This document shows positions 16,501-26,711 of a stretch of 64,000 bases of DNA, piece after piece (position 1 is the first letter of the stretch; each line of letters begins with the position of its first letter). The notes under the pieces were generated by a model. It ran no database searches. It saw only the letters and a program-made list of their open reading frames with translations, and was not told where the DNA came from. A program made the translations under genes and the position numbers. Origin of the DNA: Myxococcales bacterium (GTDB lineage: Bacteria > Myxococcota_A > Polyangia > Nannocystales > Nannocystaceae); the NCBI GenBank assembly GCA_020633315.1, contig JACKDV010000006.1, positions 62,001 to 126,000 of the forward strand. Reading direction: 5' to 3'.

Positions 16501-19500
16501 AGGGCCCGCGCGTACGCGCCGAAGGCCTTGTCGAAGTCGCCGATCTGCCGCTCGTAGATCCCCGCCACCTGGTGGAGGCGCTCGATCTTGGCGATCGGAT
16601 CCTCGGTGTGGGTGACCATCACCTCGAAGATGTCGACCAGCAGCTCCCACTCCGCGAGCTGCTCGTACAGCGGCGCCAGCACGTGGGCCGCCGCCATCGG
16701 CTCGTTGTCGCCGTGCACGATGCGATCGAGAGCCTCGATGGTCGGCGAGTGCGTGTAGTCGTGCGCCAGCACCTCGCGGTAGGCCTCGATGGCCCGCACC
16801 ATGTCACCGAGCTTCTCCTCCCACAGGCCGCCGATGCGGAAGCGAATCGCGGTCTGCTCCTCCTGGGAGGACGCGGCGTCGATGGCCCGCTCGAGGATCT
16901 GCAGCTGGTCCAGCCAGCGCTCGGCCTGCCCGTAGAGCCGGTCGAGGGCCGAGATGGCCTCGTAGTCGGCGGGGTCGAGGTCGAGGATCTGCTGGTAGGT
17001 GTCGATCGCCCGATCGATGTCCTGCAGCTCGGTGTCGTAGACCTGCCCCAGCACGAACAGCGCGCGGCGGCGCTCGTCGTGGTCCTCGGCCAGCTCGCTC
17101 TGGCGCTGGTAGACGTCCTTGAGCTTCTCCCAGTTCTCGAGCTGGATGTAGAGCTTGACCAGCGCCTCCAGGGCCCGACGCTCCGAGTCATCGATGGTGA
17201 GCACCTGCTGGTACAGGTCGATGGCGCCCTGCGGATCCTCCATCACGCTCTCGCGGATGTTGGCGGCGTAGAGCAGCAGCTCCTTCTGATCCTCGGTGTC
17301 CTCGACCATCTCCGACTTGCGGACGACGGCCGCCACCAGGGCCTCGAAGTTGTTGGTGCGGCGGTGCACCTCGATGAGCGCGTCGATGGCCCCGAAGTTG
17401 CTCGGCTCGATCTCGAGGATCTTCTCGTAGCTGGCCGCGGCCTTGGCGGTGTCGTCGATCGCGGCCTCGTAGGTCTGGGCCACCTTGGTGAGGATCTGGA
17501 CGCGGAGCATGTCGTCGACCACGTCGTCGACCACGCTCTCGTACAGCGCCACCATCTCGGCGTACGCCCCCATCTGCGCCGCGAGGCGATCGAGGCGCGT
17601 CTGGGTCTCCTCGTGCGCCGCGTTCTCCTTGAGCGCGCGCCCGTAGGCGTCGAAGGCCTTCTCGGGCTCCTCGCCCGCGATCTCGTAGAGCTCGCCGATG
17701 TCGTGGAGCAGCTTGATCTTCTCGCTCGGGTCGAGCGAGTGCTTCACCATGATCTCGTACGAGACGATGAGCTTGGGCCAGTCGTTGGAGTCGCGGTAGA
17801 TCGGCTCGAGGATCTTGGCGACCGAGAGCTGGTGCTCCTCGTTGTCGAGCAGGCTCTCGAGCGCGGCCAGGGCCGCGTCGTTGGCCGGCTCGAGGTCGAG
17901 CACGCGGTGGTAGGTCTCCACCGCGAGCCCCGGCTGCTCGAGCTTCTGCAGGCGCAGCGCGCCCAGGCGCAGGTTCAGCTCCACCTGGTGGTTGGGATCG
18001 TCGGACAGCGCGAGCTGCCGCGCGAGGTTCTCGGCCAGCTCGCCCCACGACCCGGACTGCTGGTACAGCCGATCGAGCGAGGTGATCGCCTCGAGGTTGG
18101 CGTCGTCGTCGGCCAGGATCTCGTTGTAGGTCGCGATCGCGTCCTGGGGCTGGCCGAGCATCTCCTCCTGCAGCCGCGCGATGCGGAAGCGCAGGCCCTC
18201 GCGCTCGCCGGGATCGTCGAACAGGTCGACCTTGGCCCGGTACACGTCGAGCAAGCGCTCCCAATTCTCGTGACGGGTGTACAGCGCCTCGAGGGCATCG
18301 AGGGCGTCGGTGTTGCCCGGGTCGATGTCGCAGGCGCGCTCGTAGCAGGCGATCGCCTTCTCGCTGACGCCGAGCTGCCCGTCGTAGAGCGCGGCCAGCT
18401 TGTGCAGCAGCGCCAGCATGAGATCGCTGGGCAGGTCCTTGGTCACCGCCTCCTCGAAGAGGTCGGCGAAGTCCTGCCAGCGCTCCTCGATGCTCGCGAT
18501 GTTCTCGAGCGCCTGCTGGGCGGTCTCGTTCTGCGGATCGTCGCGGAACGCCCGGGCGTAGGTCGCGAACGCGCCGTCGCTGTCGACCAGGCTCTGGGCC
18601 TGGATCGAGCCCATGCGCAGCAGCAGGGCGCCGCGGGCGTACACGTCGCCCTCGGCGTCGGCCTGGATGCCCAGGCAGCGCACCAGGTCGGGCCACGCCT
18701 CGAGCCCCTCGTAGACGGGCAGCAGGATGGTGGCCACGTCGACCTTGAGCTCGTCGTCGTCGAGCCAGGTCTCGAGGCGGCGGCGGGCCTCCTCGTGATC
18801 GGGCTGGAGCTCGAGCACCTGGCGCAGCAGCTCGACCGCCTCGCGGGCGTTGTGGAGCTTCTCCTGCTGCACCACGCCCAGGCGCAGCAGCAGCTCGCTG
18901 CGCGCGTCCACCTCCTCCTCGTCGCGGATCTCGAGCTCGCGACGCAGGATGTCGGCCAGCTCGGACCAGCGCTCGAGGCCGAGGAACATGCGATCGAGGG
19001 CCCCGAGCACGGTGGGATCCTCGACGCCGGTGGCGAGCACGGCCTGGTAGGCCTCGATCGCCGCGTCGGCGTGGCCGAGCTGCTCGTGGATGCTGCCGAT
19101 GCGGGTCTGGGTGGCCCGCCGCTCGTCGTCGTCGTCGGCCAGCGACAGCTTGGTCGAGAGCACGTTGAGCAGGTCCTCCTCGCGCCCCAGCGCCAGGTAC
19201 AGGCGCTCGAGCGACTCGAGGGCGGTGGGCTGCTCGGGGTCGAGTTCCAGGATCGCCTTGTTGGCGGCCAGGGCTGCGTCGAGATCGGCGAGCTGCCGCT
19301 CGTGCACCTCGGCCACCTTGAGCCGCAGCGGCAGCGAGTCGGGGCTGCTGCCGTACTTGTCGATCGCCCCCTCGAGGGCCTTGGCCAGGTCGCCCCAGCT
19401 GCCCAGCGCCTCGGCGAGGCGCTCGAGGTGCTCGCGCGCGTCCTCGGCGGTGTGATCCTCCGCGAAGGCGGTGCGATAGTAGTCGAAGGCCTGGGTCTGA

Positions 19501-22492
19501 TCGTTGGCGATGCGCTCGCTCAGCTCGGCGAGGCGACGCAGCAGCCCCTGGCGCTCGGCCGGATCCTCGGTGTGACCGAGCTTGATCTCCAGCGGCCGCG
19601 AGATGTGACGCTCGTCGCCCGCCTCCTCGTACAGCTCGATCAGCTTCTCGGCGACGGTGAGGTTGTTCTCGTCGTCGGCGAGCGCCTTCTCGAGGGCCCG
19701 CACCGCGCGGTCGGGCTTCTCGAGCTTCTCCTTGTACAGGTCGGCGATCTTGAGCAGCAGCGCGGTGCGCTGGTCGCCCTCGGCCCCGTCGGACTCGCGC
19801 TCGAGCACGCGGATGAACTCCGCCCACTTGTCCTGCTTGGCGTAGAAGGTCTCGAGGCTCTCCATGTCGCCCTCGGCGAGGTAGAGCTTCTTGAGCGCGT
19901 CCTGGGCCCGGCGGTTCTCCGAGTCGATCTCGTGCAGGGTCTCCCAGGTGCGGATGGCCGCCTTGTTGTCCTCCAGCTTGTCGGAGTACAGCAGGCCCAG
20001 CTTCACCAGGTACTTGCCGCGCTCCTCCGCGTCCTCGGTGACCTCCACCAGGCGCTCGAGGGTCGCCGCCAGCTCCGGCCACGCCTTCTCGCGCTCCTGC
20101 ATGTGCTCGAGGTGCCCGAGCGCCTCCACGTTGTCGGGATCGAGCTCGATCACCTGCGACCACAGCTCGATCGCGACCGACGGCTTCTTGATCTTCGCGC
20201 CCGCGGTGCGGGCCACCTCGAGCAGCTGGGCCTTGCGCTCGACGGGATCCTCGATGAGCGCCAGCTCCTTCTGCTGGACGAAGAGCATCTTCTCCCAGTC
20301 GCGACGGCGCTGGTACAGGTCCTTGAGCTTGGTGATCGCCTCGACGTTGAGGTCGTCGTCCTCGAGCACCGACTCGAAGCTCTTGATCGCCTCGGCCTGG
20401 TTGTTGAACTTGTCGAGGAAGAGGTTGCCCGCCTGGAGGTTGAGCTCCTTGCGCTGGACGGGGTCCTCGCTCAGCTCGGCGCGACGGCGGATCCGACCGA
20501 TGAGGTCGGGCCAGCGCTTCATCGCCTCGAACTGCTCCTGCTGCGCCTCGACCACCTTGAGCAGGCGCCACACCTCGGCGCCCTCGAGGGCCTTCTCGAG
20601 CGAGGCCAGGGTGGTCACCACCAGGCCGGGCTGACGCAGGCGCTCGCGGTACAGCTCCACCAGCTCCCAGTACAGGGCCTCACGCGCGTCGAGGTCCGCA
20701 TCGGGGGTGTTCTTGAGCTGATCCTTGAGCAGGTCGGCGACGTTGCTCCACTTGTTGGCCTCGATGTAGAGCTGCTTGAGGCGCGCCCGCGGGAACGCCT
20801 TGTCGGGCATCTTGTTGACCGCATCGCGCCACGCGTCGATCGCCCGCTTGCCGCCCTTCTTGTCGGCCTGCTGGGCCTTCTCGATGAGCTCCATCTCCTC
20901 GGGGGTGAAGCTCTCGTCGCCCAGCGAGACGGGCTCGGCTTCGGCCTCCGGCTCGGCAGCGGCCTCGGCCGCCTCCTCGACGTCCTCCTCCTCGGGCTCC
21001 GGCTCCGGCTCCGCTCCGGTGCTGCCTCGACCTCGGGCTCCGGTTCCGGTGCTGCCTCGGCCTCCGGCTCCGGTGCTGCCTCGACCTCCGGCTCGGGCTC
21101 CGGCTCGGGCGCTGCCTCGACCTCCAGCTCGGGCTCCGGCTCGGGCGCTGCCTCGACCTCCAGCTCGGGCTCCGGCTCCGCCTCCGGCTCGGCTTCGGCC
21201 TCCGGCTCGGCTTCGGCCTCCGGCTCGGCTTCGGCCTCCGGCTCGGGTTCGGCCTCCGGCTCGGCTTCGGCCTCCGGCTCGGGAGTCGCGACCTCGTCGG
21301 CCATCACGCCCGTGTCCAGCGGACCGACCTCGTCGAGGAACGCCTTGATCACGGGGTGCTGCGGCGCGGTCTCGAACGCCTGCACGAAGAACGAGCGCGC
21401 GGTGTCGAGATCGCCGAACTTGCGCCAGGCCAGACGACCGGCGAGCAAGCCCACGAGGGCCGCGTCGGTGGTGTCCTCGATCACCATCAGGCCGCGCTGC
21501 GCCAGCGTGACCAGGGCGTCGGCGTTGCCCAGCGCATCCGCCTGCTCCACGAGCGAGCGGAAGGCCGCCACGTGCCACGAGGACTCGCCCTCCCCGAAGC
21601 TGCCGGTGGAGTACGCCTGCTCGAGCGCCTGGTGGGTGAAGTACGCGGCCATCTCCGGGTTGTTGAGCCGCACCTGCCACACGTTGGCGAACTGGCGCAG
21701 CAGCCGGAGCTTCTCGGCGGGGTCCTCGGTGTTGGCGACGCGACGATCCTGCAGCTTCTGGATGTGCTGCAGGTGGCCGCCCTCGTGCAGCATCACCTCG
21801 GCGATGAAGCCGGCCTCGTCGTTGGAGGGATCGGCGTCGAGCGCCTTGAACAGCAGCGGCAGCAGGCGCTCGTCCTGCGGCGCCTCCTGCTGCAGGATGC
21901 GAGCGGCGCGGAGGTACAGCGCCGACAGGACCGGGCCCTTGTTGACGACGTTGGCCGCGAGCGGATCGTCCTCGCCGGTCTGATCGCAGAGCTGATCGTC
22001 GATGGCCTCGAGCGATGCCTCCCACGCGGCACGGTCGTAGAGCACCTCTTGGAAGCGTCCCGCGAACTCAGGGTCGGCGCCGGCCGCGATCCCGAGCATC
22101 TGCTTGGACTCGTCGACCTTGCCCTGGTTGAGCAAGGCCAAGCCCATGTCGTAGTTGAGCCGAGGGATCAGGCTGTCGTCCTGATTGAGCTTGATCTCCA
22201 GCCCCATCAGCTTCGTCACCATCTGCAGGTGGGCCATCTCCTGGTAGATGGTCCGTGCGTGACGCAGAGCAGCGACGTTGCGCTGGTCGAGCTTGAACGC
22301 GCGCTGGTAGCAATCCATCGCGCGCGCCTTGTCGAGGAAGAAGCCCTCGCACACTCGACCAAGCTCGAAGAGCGCCTTGGACTGCTCGGCCTTGTCGTCG
22401 GCGCCTTCGGCCTCGGCCTGGATCTCGTCCATGACCGCGGTCCAGTCCTCGACCTCCCGAAGGCGTTGTTTGATGCGCTGGGTCAGTTCCAT
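10542..22492 (-). CDS. Giant TPR protein, GltI/AgmK-like, with an apparent one-base deletion
   Basis: One gene read in two frames. The first frame runs from MELTQRIKQRLREVEDW at 22492 to about residue 493. The second carries the rest to the stop at 10542. At 21013 a GGCTCC repeat lacks one G on the plus strand; restoring it makes EAAPEPEPEPEEEDVEE continuous and gives about 3,983 residues. Residues about 1-395 are TPR-like, about 400-520 a Pro/Glu/Ala linker, and about 530-3650 nearly 30 copies of a unit of about 105 residues (AIEAYREVLxxDP, ALDRIY, W-x-E-L). A different C-terminal domain of about 280 residues ends in FTARRAIGMHAT. No signal peptide is visible. Size and position next to GltG/GltE-like genes match GltI (AgmK), the giant TPR protein of the Myxococcus gliding complex. 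If the deletion is real the protein ends in a nonsense-frame tail at 20615 (625 residues). Confidence 0.82.
21000..21295 (-). repeat. Tandem repeats encoding the Pro-Glu-Ala linker of the giant TPR protein
   Basis: Two repeat classes adjoin. At 21180-21290 an 18-bp unit (plus strand GCCTCCGGCTCGGCTTCG and variants) recurs about six times and encodes PEAEAE. At about 21020-21180 a longer unit built on GGGCTCCGGCTCGGGCGC with CTCGACCTCCAGCTC recurs several times and encodes EVEAAPEPEPE. Simple GC-rich repeats are prone to slippage and to assembly error. The frame break at 21013 lies at the edge of this tract. Confidence 0.85.
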
Positions 22493-22548
22493 CTGGGACT
22501 TCTATCCTTCGAGACTTACTGGAGAATTCCGTCGCTCGAGCCTGGCCG

Positions 22549-22578
22549 GATATACCACGTGCAAAACCGCGGCTTCAA
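22549..22578 (-). promoter_or_regulatory. Candidate promoter of the giant TPR gene
   Basis: On the minus strand TTGAAG (22573-22578) and TATATC (22549-22554) are spaced by 18 bp, about 55 nt upstream of the ATG. The surrounding 340-nt gap (22493-22831) otherwise holds only the terminator of the preceding gene. Confidence 0.45.
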
Positions 22579-22789
22579 CGACGGGAGCGGGTCGATCGGC
22601 GAAAGGATGGGCCCCGAGGCGAGGCCACGAAACGACCGTCTGGGCCACCACGGCGGCCCACCCCGGGCGTGACGGTCGGGCGCGGGCATGCACGCGGGAG
22701 CCGGTGCTCCACGGCCCACGCGTCGCCGGCCCACCCTCGAGCGCACGGCCGCTCCCACGCGCGCCCGGTCGAGGCACGGGGACGAAGAT

Positions 22790-22806
22790 CCGGCCCCGAG
22801 GGCCGG
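22790..22806 (-). terminator. Terminator of the TPR lipoprotein gene
   Basis: CCGGCCC-CGA-GGGCCGG is a perfect 7-bp stem, followed on the minus strand by GATCTTCGTC. It lies 26 nt after the stop codon. Confidence 0.55.
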
Positions 22807-22831
22807 GCCGCGGCGGGTCGATCACGAACGC

Positions 22832-23743
22832 CTAGATGACGTCCTGCATGCGGGCGACGGTGTTGTTGGCGTCCTTCTTGAGGTGCTCGGGCACGTCGTT
22901 GCCCGCCCGCTGGAGGAACGCCTGCAAGTGCTCCACCGCCTCGGAGCGCATCCGCAGCTCGGCGTAGGACTTGCCCAGGCCGTAGAGCACGTCGACCCGG
23001 TCGGGGTCGATCGCCTTGGCCTTCTTGAACGACTCGATCGCCGCCTCGTGCTGGTTGAGCTTGCTCTGGGCGCGGCCGAGGCCGTTCCACATGGCGGCGT
23101 TCTTGTCGTTGACCTTCACGCCGGCATCGAGCACCGCCAGGCCCACGTTGGCGTGGCCGTAGTCGATGTACATGTTGCCGAGCTCGACGAAGGAGTCGAC
23201 GAAGCGGGCGTTGATCTCGATGGCCTTGCGGAAGGCCTCGTCGGCCTGCACCGGCTGGTCGAGCTTCTCGTTGAGCTTGCCGATGTGGAAGTAGGCGCGG
23301 TGGTGGTTCGTGTCGAGCTCGATGGCCTTCTGGAACGCACCGATCGCTTCCTTGTACTTCGCCTCGCGATCGGCCTGGCTCACTCCCGGGGCGTCGGCCT
23401 GGCTGACGATCACCCGGCCCAGCTGGTAGTGGTAGTTGGCCTTCGGCTCCTCCGACATGTTCGCGATGGCCGCCTCGAACGCCTTCTGGGCGTCGACCAG
23501 CTTGCCTTGCTTGCGATAGATCTGCCCGAGGTGGAAGTGGGCCTTGTCGTAGGTGGGATCGATCTCGATCGCCTCACGAAGCGACTTCTCGGCCTGAGAG
23601 GTGTTGTTCTTCGCCTCTTGGCGGATGCCTTCGTTCATCCGGTTGATGGCCTGGGCACGGTTGCGGCTGGTGAGCTTGCAACCGGGCGTGCTGGCCACGA
23701 GCAGGGGCAGAACGACGGCGAGGGCGACGGAAACGCGGCGCAT
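22832..23743 (-). CDS. TPR lipoprotein in the gliding-type cluster
   Basis: A 303-residue protein. The N-terminus MRRVSVALAVVLPLLVASTPGC is a lipoprotein signal with Cys at residue 22. The mature part is made of consecutive TPR units: EKSLREAIEIDPTYDKAHFH, AFQKAIELDTNHHRAYFHIG, AFRKAIEINARFVDSFVELG, SFKKAKAIDPDRVDVLYGLG. It should sit in the periplasm attached to a membrane and bind partner proteins. It lies between the GltG-like and GltI-like genes, with its own strong promoter and its own terminator, so it appears to be monocistronic. It is a paralogue in style of the GltE/AglT-like lipoprotein at 27142-28602, and either could be the true functional counterpart. Confidence 0.85.
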   Translation of the reverse strand: MRRVSVALAVVLPLLVASTPGCKLTSRNRAQAINRMNEGIRQEAKNNTSQAEKSLREAIEIDPTYDKAHFHLGQIYRKQGKLVDAQKAFEAAIANMSEEPKANYHYQLGRVIVSQADAPGVSQADREAKYKEAIGAFQKAIELDTNHHRAYFHIGKLNEKLDQPVQADEAFRKAIEINARFVDSFVELGNMYIDYGHANVGLAVLDAGVKVNDKNAAMWNGLGRAQSKLNQHEAAIESFKKAKAIDPDRVDVLYGLGKSYAELRMRSEAVEHLQAFLQRAGNDVPEHLKKDANNTVARMQDVI

Positions 23744-23778
23744 CGGGGCTCTCTTGCTGGGGGGCGCGAGGTTGGCCG

Positions 23779-23807
23779 AGTTTATCCGTGCGACCTACTG
23801 GTGACAA
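23779..23807 (-). promoter_or_regulatory. sigma70-like promoter of the TPR lipoprotein gene
   Basis: On the minus strand TTGTCA (23802-23807), a 17-bp spacer and TAAACT (23779-23784) lie 35 nt upstream of the ATG. Both hexamers are close to consensus for so GC-rich a genome. Confidence 0.65.
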
Positions 23808-24005
23808 GGTTGGCGGTCCTGGGGATCACCCCTACCGCAAGCCGCGCGGCCTGCTCGACGCTCCGTGACGCTCGTGACGCTCGGGAGCGGACACCGTGGA
23901 TCGGCGACGAGGCATGGTCGCGACGAGCCGCCGCCACTTCCAGCTCGGGGCTCGGCGTGGGGCGGGGCGTCGGGAGCGTGAGGCCCGGCCCATTCGAAAC
24001 GACGA

Positions 24006-24028
24006 AGGGCCCGCCAGTGGCGAGCCCT
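24006..24028 (-). terminator. Terminator of the GltG-like gene
   Basis: AGGGCCCGCC-AGT-GGCGAGCCCT forms a 10-bp stem with one mismatch, 26 nt after the stop codon. On the minus strand it is followed by TCGTCGTTTCG. The rest of the gap 23744-24054 holds the next promoter and nothing else that I can identify. Confidence 0.6.
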
Positions 24029-24054
24029 CCGTGGGTGTCGATGCGGCGCGGGGC

Positions 24055-26190
24055 TCAGCCCGGCTCGAGCAGGAACGGGTAGGTGACCACCGCGTTGCCA
24101 CCACCGGGCGGCTTGGGGAACTTCCAGCGCTTGACCGCCTTGGCCACGCAGTTGGCGACGTTCTGGTCCTTGAGCGAGGACTGCTGCACCACGGCGACCG
24201 GCACCGAGCCGGTGGGGCCGATGGTGAACTGGACCGCCACACGACCCTTGAGGTTGGGATCGCGGGCGAGGCCCTGGTTGTAGCAGTAGCGGACCTCGTT
24301 GATGTGCGCGCGGACGATGCGGCGGATGATGTCCTTGTCGAGCGCGCCCTTGACCTCGGCCTTGGCCTGACGCACGCGGGGGACTCGCTTGCCGCGGCCA
24401 CCGAAGCCAGCGCCCGCGCCACGGCCGTAGCCGGAGCCCGTGCCACCGCCACCGCCCTTGCCGATGAGGCCGGTGTTGCCGAGGCCGATGGTGCCCTCAC
24501 CGGTACCACCACCGCCGCGGCCGGTGCCGACCAGACCCAGGCCGCCGACGCCGAACGCCTCGCCGACCTCGGTGCCGGTCAGGCCGCCCCACACGTCCTC
24601 GTCGTCGTTGCCGACGGCGAACGCAGCCCCGTAGGGCGACGCGAGGAAGTGGCCGCTCTCCTGGGCCATCATGCCGAGGATACCCGCGTTGCGAGCCATC
24701 ATCTCGGGGTCGAAGTTGCGAGCCATCTGCGGGATCGCGTCCTTCGGGCCCTTCATGGCGTAGAGGCCGGACTTCTGCTTGGAGGTGGGCTTGCCCATCT
24801 TGCCCTCCTCGCCCTTGTGCCGCTGGCCCTGACCGCCGGCCTCGTCGTCGGAGTCCTCCTGCTCGGGCGGCGGCTCCTCCTCCGGGGTCTCGTCGGGCTG
24901 GTTCATGTAGCCGACGAAGCGGTTCTCGGCCATCAGCTCGTCCATGTTCATGGAGAGCTCCTCCTCGGGGATGAGGTGGACCATGAACAGCAGCGAGCCG
25001 ATCACCGCGAACGAGGCGGCGTTGTAGATCCAGAAGGGCTTGTCGGCCTCCGACTTGGAGGCGATGACCTTGCCCGGCGGCACGGTGTTGACGTGGTAGG
25101 TGACGCCGTTGTGCGCGAGCCGGACGCGAGCGCCGGAGGGCATCGGGAACGAGTACACCGAGCCCATCGCCCCCGCGCGACCCGACGAGACGAGGTCGGC
25201 CAGCGAGAGCTTCTGGCCCTCGAGGGTGACGTCGCCGGTCATGTCGGCGGTGAAGTTGAGGGTGTAGTCGTTGGCATTGCCGCGAACGAGCGGGAACGCG
25301 GCGTTGTCGGGCAGGCCCTGCGACGGCACGGTGAAGGTGGCGTGGTGGCCCTCGCCGACGGTGTAGTTGCCCACGCCGGTGTCGCCGAGGCGGACGACGC
25401 CGAAGCCGAAGGGGATGAGGCCGAGCAGCGCGAGGCCGATGCCGAGACCGGCGAGGCCCAGACCGGGCGCCTGCGGAGCCGGGCGGCCGAGCTCGAGGGC
25501 CTTGGCCTGGTCGTCGTGGAACTTCTCCCAGTCCTGCATGACGTCGTTGGCCACGAGGCCCAGACCCGCCGCCATGAGGATGCCGCCGATGCCGAGGAAG
25601 AGCGGCGCCTGGCTCTTCTTGCTCTTGACCTGACCCACGTGCTGCACGTCGAGCACGGTGTCGTTGTAGGTGGAGATGACCTCCGCGACCTGCGTGCCGT
25701 CCTGACGCTCGACCTCACCCGCATCGATCTGCATGGGGGGCCGCGCCTGCATGCCCATCTGCGGAGCCATCTGCGGGGCCATCTGAGGCGCCGCAACGGC
25801 GGCGGCCATCGGAGCCGCGGCCATCTGGGTCGGCGCCGCCATCGGCTGAGCCTGCTGCACGGGCGCTGCCCCGACGGGGACCGCAGCCGCAGCAACGACC
25901 TCGACCTCGATGCGATACGGACCAAAGACCAGCACGTCGCCGCTCTTGAGGACCGCGTTCTTCTCGACGCGACCGTCGTTGAGGATGGTGCCGGTGGAGC
26001 TACCGAGATCGATCACGCGGATGTCGGAGCCGGAGACCTCGATCACGGCGTGCATGCGCGCCACCGTGTCGTCCTCCAGGCACAGATGGCTGCTCTTGAG
26101 CTTGCCGATCTTGATGACGTCCTGCGCGAGGGTCTTGGCCTCGAGGAACTGGTTGTTCTTGTAGATCTTGAGGTTCAGCGTCTGGGACAT
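24055..26190 (-). CDS. gltG: GltG-like gliding-motility protein: FHA domain, membrane helices, AgmX/PglI-type C-terminal domain
   Basis: A 711-residue protein. Residues 1-100 are a cytoplasmic FHA domain (IGKLKSSHLCLEDD, RMHAVIEV, DLGSSTGTILNDG). An Ala/Met/Pro/Gln-rich linker follows to about residue 155. Membrane helices lie at about 195-215, 243-265 and 375-395 (FAVIGSLLFMVHLIP). A Glu/Pro- and Gly-rich periplasmic stretch leads to a TonB-like C-terminal domain from about 615 (HINEVRYCYNQGLARDP, VAVQFTIGPTGSV, WKFPKPPGGGNAVVTYPF), the tail shared by AgmX and PglI proteins. FHA plus this tail is the described plan of GltG of the Myxococcus gliding machine, which couples the cytoplasm to outer-membrane partners. 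The CglF-like gene lies 173 nt upstream on the same strand, and a terminator follows. Two extra helices compared with a simple single-pass GltG are noteworthy. Confidence 0.83.
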   Translation of the reverse strand: MSQTLNLKIYKNNQFLEAKTLAQDVIKIGKLKSSHLCLEDDTVARMHAVIEVSGSDIRVIDLGSSTGTILNDGRVEKNAVLKSGDVLVFGPYRIEVEVVAAAAVPVGAAPVQQAQPMAAPTQMAAAPMAAAVAAPQMAPQMAPQMGMQARPPMQIDAGEVERQDGTQVAEVISTYNDTVLDVQHVGQVKSKKSQAPLFLGIGGILMAAGLGLVANDVMQDWEKFHDDQAKALELGRPAPQAPGLGLAGLGIGLALLGLIPFGFGVVRLGDTGVGNYTVGEGHHATFTVPSQGLPDNAAFPLVRGNANDYTLNFTADMTGDVTLEGQKLSLADLVSSGRAGAMGSVYSFPMPSGARVRLAHNGVTYHVNTVPPGKVIASKSEADKPFWIYNAASFAVIGSLLFMVHLIPEEELSMNMDELMAENRFVGYMNQPDETPEEEPPPEQEDSDDEAGGQGQRHKGEEGKMGKPTSKQKSGLYAMKGPKDAIPQMARNFDPEMMARNAGILGMMAQESGHFLASPYGAAFAVGNDDEDVWGGLTGTEVGEAFGVGGLGLVGTGRGGGGTGEGTIGLGNTGLIGKGGGGGTGSGYGRGAGAGFGGRGKRVPRVRQAKAEVKGALDKDIIRRIVRAHINEVRYCYNQGLARDPNLKGRVAVQFTIGPTGSVPVAVVQQSSLKDQNVANCVAKAVKRWKFPKPPGGGNAVVTYPFLLEPG

Positions 26191-26363
26191 GGCGGCGCGT
26201 CCTTGGACGGGTTCGTGCGGCCTAGACAGCTCGCGTCGACGGAGGTTCCCACCCGCGTGTCAGATGAGGAGGAATCGGTTTCGTGAGGCATCGCACAACA
26301 TGGAACGCAGCTCAGACGAGAGCCGCCCGCAGGCGGCTCCCGTGGACGGCCCATGCGGAGCGA

Positions 26364-26654
26364 TCAGACGTCGCGGGCGAGGTTGATGAGCTCCCGCAGG
26401 AAGTGCGGCCGGATGTTGATCAGGCTCGCATGTTTGAGGCTGCGGCGAGAGGAAAGGTTCGCGCCCTCGGGGCGGAGAACCTCACCGTCGACGTTGTCGT
26501 CCTCGAAGTCGTAGACGGCGACACCACCCTCCTCGCCCGAGAAGGCGGCGGAGTCGGCATCGGAGTTGTTACCCCCACCCTCGCCTTCGGGCTGGGCGTA
26601 GGCGGTGGTGGAGACGAGCAATGCGGTCACGAAGGAGATGGCTGCTGCGCGCAT
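26364..26654 (-). CDS. Small exported protein, CglF-like
   Basis: A 96-residue protein starting MRAAAISFVTALLVSTTAYA, a clear Sec signal with cleavage after AYA. The mature part is acidic and Gly-rich and then reads YDFEDDNVDGEVLRPEG and SLKHASLINIRPHFLRELI. This FxDDxxxGxxxRP plus SLIxIRxxF pattern is one I associate with the small CglF-type proteins encoded in myxobacterial gliding clusters; the match is from memory and moderate. The start was chosen because the longer upstream frame adds arginine-rich sequence and removes the signal peptide from the N-terminus. It is the first gene after a very good promoter and precedes the GltG-like gene. Confidence 0.68.
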   Translation of the reverse strand: MRAAAISFVTALLVSTTAYAQPEGEGGGNNSDADSAAFSGEEGGVAVYDFEDDNVDGEVLRPEGANLSSRRSLKHASLINIRPHFLRELINLARDV

Positions 26655-26682
26655 GACAGACCCTCTCGATGGGTTTGGGTTG

Positions 26683-26701
26683 GCTGGGTATCCCACCCAG
26701 C
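26683..26701 (-). promoter_or_regulatory. 5' UTR hairpin upstream of the CglF-like gene
   Basis: A perfect 7-bp inverted repeat (GCTGGGT-ATCCC-ACCCAGC) starts about 10 nt downstream of the -10 box, so it would form a stem at the very 5' end of the mRNA. It could stabilise the transcript or act as an operator. Confidence 0.4.
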
Positions 26702-26711
26702 GTCGTTGGGC

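Noticed and set aside
21180..21290. The regularly spaced repeats as a possible CRISPR array.
   Set aside because: Units are contiguous, 18 bp, translated in frame and without spacers.
11634..21983. A continuous open frame of about 3,450 codons on the plus strand, antisense to the giant TPR gene.
   Set aside because: It is a mirror of the GC-rich codon pattern of the opposite gene. Its translation is a low-complexity mix of Leu, Val, Arg and Gln with no family motif.
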